A stretch of DNA of 64,000 bases from Myxococcota bacterium. Lineage in GTDB: Bacteria; Myxococcota_C; UBA6777. This document shows positions 7,981 through 16,400 of the stretch, piece after piece. The notes under the pieces are model-generated. The model saw only the letters and a program-made list of their open reading frames with translations. It did no database searches and had not been told where the DNA came from. A program made the translations under genes and the position numbers. Each line of letters begins with the position of its first letter. Position 1 is the stretch's first letter. The stretch lies in contig JAKLKB010000024.1 in NCBI GenBank assembly GCA_023150835.1, forward strand, positions 11,106 to 75,105, written 5' to 3'.

Positions 7981-9459
7981 CTACAACATCAGCGGCGACA
8001 AGACAGGGACGGTGTGGGGTTGTTCGGGGGGGCCGCCTGTGACGTAGAGCAAGAATTCCCCTTCGGTGGAGATGTGGTGTTTTTGGGCGAGGGTGGCGGT
8101 CAGTTGATAAGGGTCGTCAAATTGTTCGGGTGAGACCTGTGTGGTTTGGACGCCCCAACACAACGCAAGACGGCGACAGATCGCGGGATCGGTTGCGGCG
8201 GCAAGGATGGGAGCGGCGGGGCGTTCACAAGAGATCATCACAGCGGTTTGTCCTGTGTGGGCGGGGACGATGATCGCACGAACGGAAAGCTCGCGAGAGA
8301 GTTGTGCGGTTCCACGGGCGATGGCTTCGCTGATCTGGAGGTCGCGGGTTTTTTGGCTGGTGGCGGGGGTGGGGTGCTTGACAAGGTCGCCGAACTGGCT
8401 TTGTTGCCATTGATGCCCTTCGACCATACGCAGCACACGGCCCATCGTCTGGACGGTTTCGATGGGGTAGAGTCCCGAGGCGGTTTCTGCGGACAACATC
8501 ACCGCGTCGGAACCCGCCATCGCAGCGGCTGCAACGTCCGTCACTTCAGCACGAGTCGGGCGAGGGCTTTGGATCATCGACTCCATCATCTGTGTTGCGA
8601 CGATGACTTGGCGGTTGGCTTCGATGGCTAGGCGGATCATGCCTTCTTGGAGTAGGGGGACTTCTTCGGCGGGCATCTCTACGCCCAGATCGCCGCGTGC
8701 GATCATGATGCCTTGCGAAACTTCGAGGATCGGACCGAGGTTTTTGACCGCCTCAGGCTTTTCGATCTTGGCGATAATCGGGATATCCACCCCTTCTTCT
8801 TTTAATAGAGCTTGCAGATCAAAGATATCTTCAGGGCGGCGAACAAATGACAACGCAAAGTAATCCACCCCCAGCCGAGCCGCAAAACGAGCATCTTCTC
8901 GATCTTTTTCTGTGAGCGCTGGCGTAGAAAGCGAAACTCCCGGAAGATTCAACCCTTTGCGATTGGTCAACCTCCCTCCCACCCGCACCACGCAATGGAT
9001 CTCGGTCCCTTCGACCTCGCGGACTTCCAGCATCATCTTTCCGTCGTCCAACAGCATCTTGTCGCCCCGCCCAACATCTCCCGCAAGTGCCGCATACTCC
9101 GAAGGAATCAGCCCTCTTTCACCTTCAACGGGCCGCACCGTCACAGTCACCGCTTCGCCTTTTATCAGATCGATCCCCCCCTCTACAAAATGCCCAACGC
9201 GGATCTTGGGACCGCACAGATCCGCCAAGATCGCAACATGGCAGCCTTTTTGCGCGCTGATCTCTCGGATCCGATGCAACACTTCGGCGTGCTGTTCGTG
9301 CGTTCCATGCGAAAAGTTCAGGCGAAACACATCCACCCCCGCCTCCACAAGCTCCGCAAGGACCGCTGCTTCGCGGGATGACGGACCGACCGTTGCGATG
9401 ATCTTGGTGCGGCGATGGATCAACGCTGTGCGCGATAAATCGAGTGCAAGAGGTCTCAT
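7981..9459 (-). CDS. pyk: Pyruvate kinase
   Basis: Catalyses phosphoenolpyruvate plus ADP to pyruvate plus ATP, the last step of glycolysis. The 492-residue length is normal. TKIIATVGPSS opens the TIM barrel, VFRLNFSHG and ILADLCGPKIRVG are conserved substrate and metal regions, and IPIIAKIEKPEAV is the family signature with the catalytic lysine. IMIARGDLGVEMP follows, and the C-terminal allosteric domain is complete. ATG 9459 is chosen because AAAGGAG lies 8 nt upstream. A longer frame upstream only translates the repeat array. The gene is followed on the same strand by the ClpX-like gene after a 40-nt tandem array. Confidence 0.96.
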   Translation of the reverse strand: MRPLALDLSRTALIHRRTKIIATVGPSSREAAVLAELVEAGVDVFRLNFSHGTHEQHAEVLHRIREISAQKGCHVAILADLCGPKIRVGHFVEGGIDLIKGEAVTVTVRPVEGERGLIPSEYAALAGDVGRGDKMLLDDGKMMLEVREVEGTEIHCVVRVGGRLTNRKGLNLPGVSLSTPALTEKDREDARFAARLGVDYFALSFVRRPEDIFDLQALLKEEGVDIPIIAKIEKPEAVKNLGPILEVSQGIMIARGDLGVEMPAEEVPLLQEGMIRLAIEANRQVIVATQMMESMIQSPRPTRAEVTDVAAAAMAGSDAVMLSAETASGLYPIETVQTMGRVLRMVEGHQWQQSQFGDLVKHPTPATSQKTRDLQISEAIARGTAQLSRELSVRAIIVPAHTGQTAVMISCERPAAPILAAATDPAICRRLALCWGVQTTQVSPEQFDDPYQLTATLAQKHHISTEGEFLLYVTGGPPEQPHTVPVLSPLML

Positions 9460-9494
9460 CCGAATGACTCCTTTGGTTGAAGAGGCCAACCGTT

Positions 9495-9945
9495 GATAAG
9501 GCGCGTATGGGGGCCTGCCCCTACGAAACACCGTGTGATTTCCAATACGTAGGGGCAACCATGTGTGGTTGCCCTGTTGCTGGGGTTCGTTCAAAACGTG
9601 TGATTCCCAACACGTAGGGGCAACCCCCTGTGGTTGCCCTGTTGTTGGGGTTCGTTCAAAACAGACGGCGATGAAGAGGTCACCGACGCAACAGATCGAG
9701 GGCAGGCACACCTGTCTGCCCCTACGAAGCACCGTGCGATTTCCAATACGTAGGGGCAACCATGTGTGGCTGCCCTGTTGTTGGGGTTCGTTCAAAACAG
9801 ACGGCGATGAAGAGGTCACCGACGCAACAGATCGAGGGCAGGCACACCTGTCTGCCCCTACGAAACACCGTGCGATTTCCAACACGTAGGGGCAACCAGG
9901 TGTGGCTGCCCTGTTGTTGGGGTTCGTTCAAAACAGATTCCTCGA
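9495..9945. repeat. Hairpin repeat array with 136-nt tandem units
   Basis: The 692-base gap between pyk and the NADAR gene is repeat DNA. GTAGGGGCAACC...GGTTGCCC hairpins at about 9550 and 9614 are followed by two 136-nt units starting at 9638 and 9774 and a partial third at 9910. Each unit carries GGTTCGTTCAAAACAGACGG, a GGGCAGG/CCTGTCTGCCC hairpin and a GTAGGGGCAACC hairpin. Long open frames here (GCPVVGVRSKQT-like) are translated repeats, not genes. Confidence 0.85.
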
Positions 9946-9963
9946 CCCTCCGGTGTTTCCGCC

Positions 9964-10112
9964 TTAACAAGGCGCGTATGGGGTCTCACCCCACGCCCCA
10001 CCATAGAGCTTTGCCCCCTTGACCCCGTATCGGCGAAGCGAGCATCGTTCTTCACACAAACGACTCGGTCGCTTGAAACAGCGCGAACACGGGGGTTTTA
10101 CCCCACCGCGTG
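9964..10112 (-). repeat. Interspersed repeat family A, copy 2 (inverted)
   Basis: The reverse complement carries the ordered family A blocks: CCCCCGTGTTCGCGCTG, TTCAAGCGACCGAGTCG, ATACGGGGTCAAGGGGGC, and a GGGGCGTGGGGTG block. It joins directly to the hairpin array on its left and ends about 40 bases before the NADAR gene. Confidence 0.8.
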
Positions 10113-10151
10113 ACACTTATCCAACACAGGAAATGAGGACGGGAATCTGAT

Positions 10152-10598
10152 ATGGCGATCTACTTTTACGCAACACGCGGAAAATACGGCTGTTTCTCCA
10201 ACTTTTCGCGTCACCCGATCCAGATCGACGGAAAGGTCTGGCCCACAACCGAACACTACTTCCAATCACAGAAGTTCGCTGGAACCGCGTATGTCGAGCG
10301 CATCCGCCAAGCCAAGACGCCCACCGAAGCCAAAAAACTCGCGTGGAAAAGTACAGCTCCTTTCCGCGCAGATTGGGATGCGATCCGTGACGAAGTGATG
10401 CGGCGTGCCGTGTTTTGCAAGTTTTCCTCCCACCCCGATCTGCGCGAGATCTTGTTGTCCACAGGTGACGAAGTGCTGATCGAAAATGCGCCCGAGGATG
10501 CTTATTGGGGCTGTGGAGCCGATGGCAACGGTGAAAACCGACTCGGCAAGATCTTGATGGAAGTTCGTGAAGCACTACGCGCCGAAACCATCGACTGA
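10152..10598 (+). CDS. NADAR-family protein (YbiA-like N-glycosidase)
   Basis: The NADAR/YbiA family acts on ADP-ribose- or riboflavin-pathway-type N-glycosides. E. coli YbiA hydrolyses early riboflavin biosynthesis intermediates. The 148-residue length fits the family. GCFSNFSRHPIQIDG near residues 13-27, WPTTEHYFQSQKF (30-42) and the closing AYWGCGADGNGENRLGKILM (about 119-138) are its three characteristic blocks, with conserved Glu and Trp residues. The Shine-Dalgarno sequence upstream is weak. The TGA stop coincides with the first three bases of a repeat element end (TGATACGAAATCC). Confidence 0.9.
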   Translation: MAIYFYATRGKYGCFSNFSRHPIQIDGKVWPTTEHYFQSQKFAGTAYVERIRQAKTPTEAKKLAWKSTAPFRADWDAIRDEVMRRAVFCKFSSHPDLREILLSTGDEVLIENAPEDAYWGCGADGNGENRLGKILMEVREALRAETID

Positions 10599-10700
10599 TA
10601 CGAAATCCGCAGGGCGCGTGACCGCAAAACGTAGGGGCAGAACCCCGTATCTAACACTCAGTTAGAACCCCGTACTTGCCCAACGATAGGGCGTCTTCAT
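10596..10700 (+). repeat. TIR repeat element, left part, starting at a stop codon
   Basis: TGATACGAAATCCGC matches the terminal repeat of the other elements, and its TGA is the stop codon of the NADAR gene. CGTGACCGCAAAACGTAGGGGCAG and a GGGCGTCTTC right-arm block follow, but the core stem is replaced by a duplicated AGAACCCCGTA segment. No clear right terminal repeat was found. Confidence 0.65.
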
Positions 10701-10728
10701 CGTTTCGAGCAGGGTTTTTGCGCCAAGT

Positions 10729-11508
10729 CTAGGGGGCGGAGAAGCGGACTTTTGCGCCCCAAGACCAATCGTTGTGGTAGCCTGCGATCGGGCGGAAGGT
10801 CGCACGGGGAAGATGTTTGGCGAGGTTTTGGGCATGCTCGAAAGGGATCACTTCGTCTCGTTGCGCGGCAAATATCTCGATCGGACCGCGATAATCTCGA
10901 AGTGATGCGATATTGTCCCAATCATCGCGCAACAACCAGCGCACAGGCAAAAACGGCAAGCGTCGTGCGGCCACGTCTGCAAGCCGATCATACGGCACCA
11001 CCAGCGTGATCTTGTCCGGCGGAGGCGATTGCGCCGCAAGGAAGGAGGCTGCGCCGCTACCGATCGATTCGCCCACCACACAGATCGGGTGTTTGGGATA
11101 AGTGCTGCGCAACAGCTTGTAAGCTTCGATCGCGGCTTGATCAAAGGCGGTGCGTGAGGGACTTCCTTTGCGTTGACCATAGCCGGGATATTCGAGCAAG
11201 TAGACCGTGTCTTCCGCAGGAAACGAGGGCATCGCATACACCCGATCTGCTGCTTGGCCTGCATTGCCGTGCATCATCAACCAGATCGCTTTTGGGGCGG
11301 GGCGTTGACGCACAAACCCGATCACCTCTTCGCCGTTCTTCCAAGGCATCAGCGCGTGGGTTTGGGTGTGGTGCGATGGGAAAAACAACAGCTTTCGTTG
11401 AATTGCGGTGATCATCAGCAACAAAGCTCCATACACACCGACCGTCACAATGAGACTGCGAACAAGCCAATGTTTGGTTTGAGGGGACTGCACAGACGAC
11501 TCTTGCAT
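10729..11508 (-). CDS. Membrane-anchored alpha/beta hydrolase
   Basis: A 259-residue alpha/beta hydrolase related to the ABHD13/BEM46 and peptidase S33 group. One N-terminal membrane segment (SLIVTVGVYGALLLMITAIQ, about residues 17-36) is followed by the RKLLFFPSHH motif common in this family. The nucleophile elbow is VVGESIGSG (serine about residue 150). The acid is in AAQRDEVIP and the histidine in GYHNDW near the C-terminus, so the triad looks intact. The substrate is unknown. ATG 11508 is preferred with AAGGGA 6 nt upstream; an upstream in-frame ATG would place a long basic tail before the membrane segment. No operon partner is visible. Confidence 0.85.
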   Translation of the reverse strand: MQESSVQSPQTKHWLVRSLIVTVGVYGALLLMITAIQRKLLFFPSHHTQTHALMPWKNGEEVIGFVRQRPAPKAIWLMMHGNAGQAADRVYAMPSFPAEDTVYLLEYPGYGQRKGSPSRTAFDQAAIEAYKLLRSTYPKHPICVVGESIGSGAASFLAAQSPPPDKITLVVPYDRLADVAARRLPFLPVRWLLRDDWDNIASLRDYRGPIEIFAAQRDEVIPFEHAQNLAKHLPRATFRPIAGYHNDWSWGAKVRFSAP

Positions 11509-11730
11509 GGGTGTTCCCTTGGGTTGGGAGCGTTGGTGGAACAAGTGCGATGGTTCTTTGATGGGGCGCGACGCCATACTCCGCAAGGTCTTCTTTTGTG
11601 GGAAGTGCTCTTTTACAGAGAGCTACGCCCTTAATCCCCCCTCGCCTCCGCAGCGCAGCGTCGCGGGGAGAGGGGCAGGGGGTGAGGGGTAAGAAGAGCG
11701 CGAATCCTCTTTTGATCAGGCTGCTTCTTG

Positions 11731-11940
11731 GCAAAGTAGGATGCGAGCATCCTCTCAGGTACGTTCCTTCGTGCAAAGTAGGATGCGGGCGTCCTCTCAA
11801 GCACGTTCCTTCGTGCAAAGAAGGATGCGGGCATCCTCTCAGGTACGTTCCTTCGTGCAAAGTAGGACGTGGGCATCCTCTCAGGTACGTTCCTTCGTGC
11901 AAAGTAGGACGTGGGCATCCTCCCGAGTACATTCCTTGCC
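11731..11940. repeat. 42-nt tandem repeat, five copies
   Basis: Five contiguous 42-nt units contain AGGATGCGGGCATCCT, itself an inverted repeat, followed by CTCAGGTACGTTCCTTCGTG. The period is a multiple of three and frames stay open on both strands. No start with a ribosome binding site is present. There are no spacers, so this is not CRISPR. The 635-base gap to 12143 also holds family A copy 3. Confidence 0.88.
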
Positions 11941-11964
11941 TACAAGCCAAACAGCACGGACTTG

Positions 11965-12115
11965 TAGGCAAAAACCCCGTGTTCGTGCTGCTTCAAGCGA
12001 GAGAGTCGTTGGTTTGAAACCCCTGTGCTCTGTTCGCCAACAAGGGGTCAAGGGGCGATAGTCCCTTGCGGGGTGTGGGGCAGCGCCCCATCAACACTAT
12101 CCAACCACGTAAGTC
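11965..12115 (+). repeat. Interspersed repeat family A, copy 3
   Basis: Contains CCCCGTGTTCGTGCTGCTTC, GAGAGTCGTTGGTTTGAAAC, AAGGGGTCAAGGGGCGATAG and the palindromic GGGGCAGCGCCCC block, ending in ACGTAAGTCCGATACAC. The last block also closes the partial copy at 55487-55567, which helps define the right boundary of the family. Confidence 0.8.
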
Positions 12116-12143
12116 CGATACACACAAAGAAAAAAACAGTGCG

Positions 12144-12965
12144 TTATGGGGTGGGTTTGTTGGGAGTTGTGGGGGGGGGCTGCGTGGGGTTGCGTTCGGG
12201 GTTGATCTTGGGGAAGAGTTCTTCGGCGTTGGGTGGGCTGCCGAGCAGGAAGCGTCCTAAGTCGGCGATGGTGTTGTAGTGTTGGCTCCAAAGCGTAAAG
12301 CTGCGCCACCAAAGATCGCGGGGGCTATTTTGGGCGGGGGCTTTGCCGTCGTCGGAGAGCAAGACGATCAATTCGTGGGCTTCTTGTTGTGCTTTTTTGA
12401 TCTGGGCTTCTTGGAGATAGGGGATCGCGAAGGCTTGTGTGGGGTATTGGAGGAAGAGATCGCCCCACCACAGGACGTCTTCGGCATCGTCGCGAGAGCC
12501 TGTGCCTTTGGTGATCTTCTCGATCTGTTTTTGGAAGGCGTCACGTTGTTCTTGGGAGAAGATGGTTTCGTCGAAGAAGAGTGCTTGTGCCCAGCGGGTG
12601 AAGCGGCGGTCGTGAGATCGGACGATCTGGCTGAGTTCTTGGCGTCGTGCGAGCTGCTTGGGGGTCCAAGGCTTTTCTTGATCGAGATCGGCTTTGTAGT
12701 ACACAAAGGTACATTCAGGAAGCTGATTCCATGCGCGCTCGTATTCTTGGAGGGTGTCGCCGTGGAAGCGGCGTTTGGCTTCGGCTTGGAGGGGATGGAA
12801 GTTTTGCAGCGTTTGCCGAGTGAGAGCGAGCGCACGGGTTCGTGAAACGCGAGGCCGCAAACGTTCTTTTTCTTGGATCTGGGCGAGTTTTGCTTGGTAG
12901 CGAGAGGACAGTTCAGAGAGGGTTTCGTCGTTGGGAAGGGGCAAGAATTCGTCTTGCAAAGTCAT
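12144..12965 (-). CDS. Uncharacterised soluble protein
   Basis: A 273-residue protein that I do not recognise. It has no signal peptide and no membrane segment. It is rich in charged and aromatic residues, with helical stretches such as LSSRYQAKLAQIQEKERLR (about residues 18-36) and tryptophan-containing blocks (ALFFDETIFSQEQRDAF; DVLWWGDLFLQYP). The C-terminal 20 residues are Pro/Thr/Asn-rich and low in complexity. ATG 12965 is selected because AAAGGAG lies 8 nt upstream; the longer frame runs into repeat DNA. It is monocistronic as far as can be seen and is preceded by an inverted hairpin-repeat element. No function is proposed. Confidence 0.75.
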   Translation of the reverse strand: MTLQDEFLPLPNDETLSELSSRYQAKLAQIQEKERLRPRVSRTRALALTRQTLQNFHPLQAEAKRRFHGDTLQEYERAWNQLPECTFVYYKADLDQEKPWTPKQLARRQELSQIVRSHDRRFTRWAQALFFDETIFSQEQRDAFQKQIEKITKGTGSRDDAEDVLWWGDLFLQYPTQAFAIPYLQEAQIKKAQQEAHELIVLLSDDGKAPAQNSPRDLWWRSFTLWSQHYNTIADLGRFLLGSPPNAEELFPKINPERNPTQPPPTTPNKPTP

Positions 12966-13045
12966 CGATCCGACTCCTTTCGTGGTTTGGGTTTGTTTGA
13001 CAAGGACGGCAACCATTAAGACGAAATCTTTGGTTGAAGTCAATC

Positions 13046-13217
13046 CCATAGGTAATAGGGCAGCCACAGGGGGCTGCCCCTACATCTTTACGCAGACGCC
13101 CTGTAATAGGGCAGCCACAGGGGGCTGCCCCTACATCTTTACGCAGACGCCCTGTAATAGGGCAGCCACAGGGGGCTGCCCCTACATCTTTACGCAGACA
13201 ACGGGCGGATCTCGTAT
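13046..13217 (-). repeat. TIR/hairpin repeat element with three cores (inverted)
   Basis: Three 51-nt units carry GGGCAGCC...GGCTGCCCCTAC and TTTACGCAGACGCCCTG, followed by the terminal repeat GGCGGATCTCGTAT, whose end lies at 13207-13217. It is the reverse complement of the arrangement at 2838-3022. The rest of the 12966-13437 gap holds a short TTTTCCGTG repeat and no gene. Confidence 0.8.
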
Positions 13218-13437
13218 GAGGCTCCCTTTTGTGCTTTGCGAAGTGTGAGACTCCCTTCTGTCGTTTTCCGTGTTTTCCGTGTTTTTCGTGGACTTGTCTT
13301 GTGGGGAGGAGAGGGATGGGGCTAAGATAGGGACACACCTTGCCGAAGTGAGGTTGTTGTTGAGGTCGTCTGTGTCGTCGAACAGGACAGGCCCGTTGAC
13401 GGAAAGCCTGTTCTCCATCCCAACCGATTGAGGCGTT

Positions 13438-16400
13438 ATGTACAACCATCTTCCAATCTACCAAGCCCCGTATCCGAAAGATATCTTGCGTTCGCCTGAT
13501 CCGCATGTGTTTTTTGCTTCGTTTGATTTCTTGCTTGAAAGCGACCCGAGCTTTGGCGGTTTGGGGGCATCGTTGACGATGCTTCACGCGATGATGACGA
13601 GGCCCCAGTATCTCGTTTTAGTCAAAAAGCTCCCGCTGGCATCGCAGGATCCGAAAGCTTTTTTGGCGTATGTTGTTTGTGTGCTGTACGACGCCGAGAG
13701 GGTGGAGGCGTTGCCATCGGAGGTTGCAGAAGGCTTCGCCCGATTTCTTTCCAAAGCGGAGGGGGGCGCGCTTGAGCGGGCAGCGGAACGCTTGGCGCGT
13801 TATTTGTTGATCTTTGGGCCTCAACAACTGGTGTCGGGCCATTCGGCCTTTTCGCAGCGTTTGGGGCTGTTGCGCGAAGCGTTGTTGGTATGGATCGGGA
13901 CTTTTCCTGTGGAACACCCGCCAGACGATCAAGCGATCCGGGATCAGTTGTGGGCGATCGTGCCGCATTATTTTCCTGAGCATTTTCCGCATCTCTTCCC
14001 AAAAAACGAGCGTGTCGAGGATACGGATTCGTGGAAAGATACGTTGGTGACGGGGGTGGATCTGCGGGGCAGACTTTCGACCTCTGTTGAACCGCCAGCC
14101 TCCTTTGAACCCCTTGAACGGCCAGCCCCGCTTGATCCGCTTGATCCGCTTGCATGGAGAGGGGAGCGATGGGAGCGTTTGAGCGCAGCGGAAGACGATT
14201 TGGATACAACGATCACGACGGGAGGATGGACCGTTGGGGAGGCATCCGACGAAGGAGCCATGTTTGGGGAGAGTCCTGACGAAGACAAGCCGAGCGGTGC
14301 GGTGCTTCCTGTGTTGTCCCGTTCGCCTGTCGTGAAGCCCGAAGCCGAAATACGCGAGGCGGGCTACGGTTTGCGCCGAGGTCAGCCGTTGGTGGAGGAA
14401 CGCCCAGCGGATGCACAAAAATCCGAAGATTGGGGAGAGGACAGCGATGATCTCCGTGTGGATGAGCTTGTTGAGTACGACGAGGAAGAAGCGGAGGAGA
14501 CCTCAGAGGCCGTTCCTGCCGATGAAGTGATTCTTACGGGTCTGCCGAAACCTGCCCCGCGCCCTGCCGACGATATCCTGAGCCGCTCGATGCCTTCTGG
14601 TGCGAAACCCAAGCCCGCTCCGCCGCCTTCGTATGAAGTGGGACGTTTGAGTTTGGAATCCAAGCCCGTTCCCCCCTCTGTTGTCGAGAAGCCGCCGTTG
14701 CCCGAAGAACCTCCGTCGATGCAGCCGTTTGATTACACCAGTACGACGCGAGCGGGGGTGCTTCCTCCGACGACCTTCCCCATCCCACCCGGTGCGCCGC
14801 CGCTTCCACCGCAAACTTCGGCAGCGCCGCTTCCACCGCAAACTTCGGCAGCGCCGCCTCCCCCCCCGAAAACCTCGCAGTTGCCCCCTGCTCCGCAGAA
14901 ACCCTCGGCAGCGCCGGCAGCACGTGGAGGAGTCGCACCTGTCCCGATGCGTTTCGAGCGTGACGAACACACCGTGCTATCAAGCACAGGTCAATTCGAT
15001 GCTTTTCAAGGCACACCAGTGGAGGATCGTTCGACGACAACGAAGACGGAAACCGCGAAGGCCCCGCCGCTTCCCTCTGGGGGAGCGCCCGCTGCTCCGT
15101 TCGGTGGACTTCCTGCCAGCACACCACCGCTTGAACCTTCGGGATATGCGGCCCCGATGCCTCCCACCTCCCGCTCTTCGGGATATGCGGCTCCGATGCC
15201 TCCCCCTCCGCCACCTCCTCCGATCTCTTCGGCAGATGCGGCTCCGCCCGCTGTGTCTGCACCTGCTGGACCACCTGCCTTTCGTGGACCCGCAGCACCC
15301 GCGCCTGCGCCCGCAGCACTCGCGCCTGCGCCCGCAGCACCCGCGCCTGCGCCCGCAGCACCCGCACCTGCGCCCGCAGCACCCGCACCCGCACCTGCGC
15401 CTGCGTCCGATGCACCTGCCTCTGTCGCAGCGCCTGCACCCGCAGCACCTGCGAGACGGAGTGGTGGGGCGGCTCCGTCGTTGGGCAAAGGGGCGTCTTC
15501 TTTGGGTCCACAAAGCGGAGAAGTCGCACCAGAACTGGACGATTCGAGGGACTTGGGCGGAATATCCGATCGTGAACGCAACCGCGCTCCGATGAGAGCA
15601 GCGGCGAAGCGCAGCGACGAAGCTCGCGGTGAGGCCTCGTCCAAAGATGGAGCAAAGCGTAGCGACGAAGCTTTGTTGAAAGACGCGCTGTCGACGGAGG
15701 AGGGTGCGGGAACGGGCTTTGAAGAAAAAGCGAAAAAGAAAAGAAAGGCCGCAGACAAGTACTCCGAAGAGATGGAGAAAGAGCAAGCCGAGGCACCTCG
15801 CCCCGTAGAAGAGGGCGGCGAACAAGAGATCACGCGCAGCCAACAAGAGCTTCGCCTTGAAGAACAAAAGGCGACACTCAGCGAGCAAGACGGCCAACAA
15901 AAGCTGATCCGCAGAGAACGAGAGATCGAGCGAGCGCCCGCCAAAGAAGCCAAAGCGGAATTCGCGCAGCTTCCCGATGAAGAAGTCGCTTCTTCCGTTC
16001 TCGAAGAAGATGCTCCGTCGATGAAAGCGGATCTGGCGCAGTTTTCCGATGGAGAAGCGGCCTCTCCCGTTCTCGAAGAAGCGAGAGAGCCGAGGGCGCC
16101 CGACAAAAAATCTCTTTCGGGTGCTGCGGGTGGAGACGCCGATCTTGGCCCATCTGCGGAAGTTTCTGAACCATCGCCGATGCGTTCGTCCTTGCCGATG
16201 CCGCCAGCCCCGTCGATGCCGCCAGCCGAGATACCTCCGATCGCGTTGGGAAAAGCTCCCTATCCCCAACAAGCTCCGATCGAGGCTCCTGCGCGTTCCA
16301 AGTCAGCGTTTTCTGCGTTGGGTCGGATCATCTCGACGATCTTGATGTTCCCATTGATCGTGTTGGCTGCGCCGTTTGCGGCGTTGTACTGGGTGGGAAA

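Noticed and set aside
11731-11940. Possible CRISPR array (also 55240-55430, 58825-59049)
   Set aside because: The units are contiguous and near identical with no unique spacers, and no cas genes are present.
14980-16272. Minus-strand open frame of 430 codons
   Set aside because: Arg/Gly/Cys-rich low-complexity product antisense to the Pro/Ala-rich part of the 1401-residue gene.
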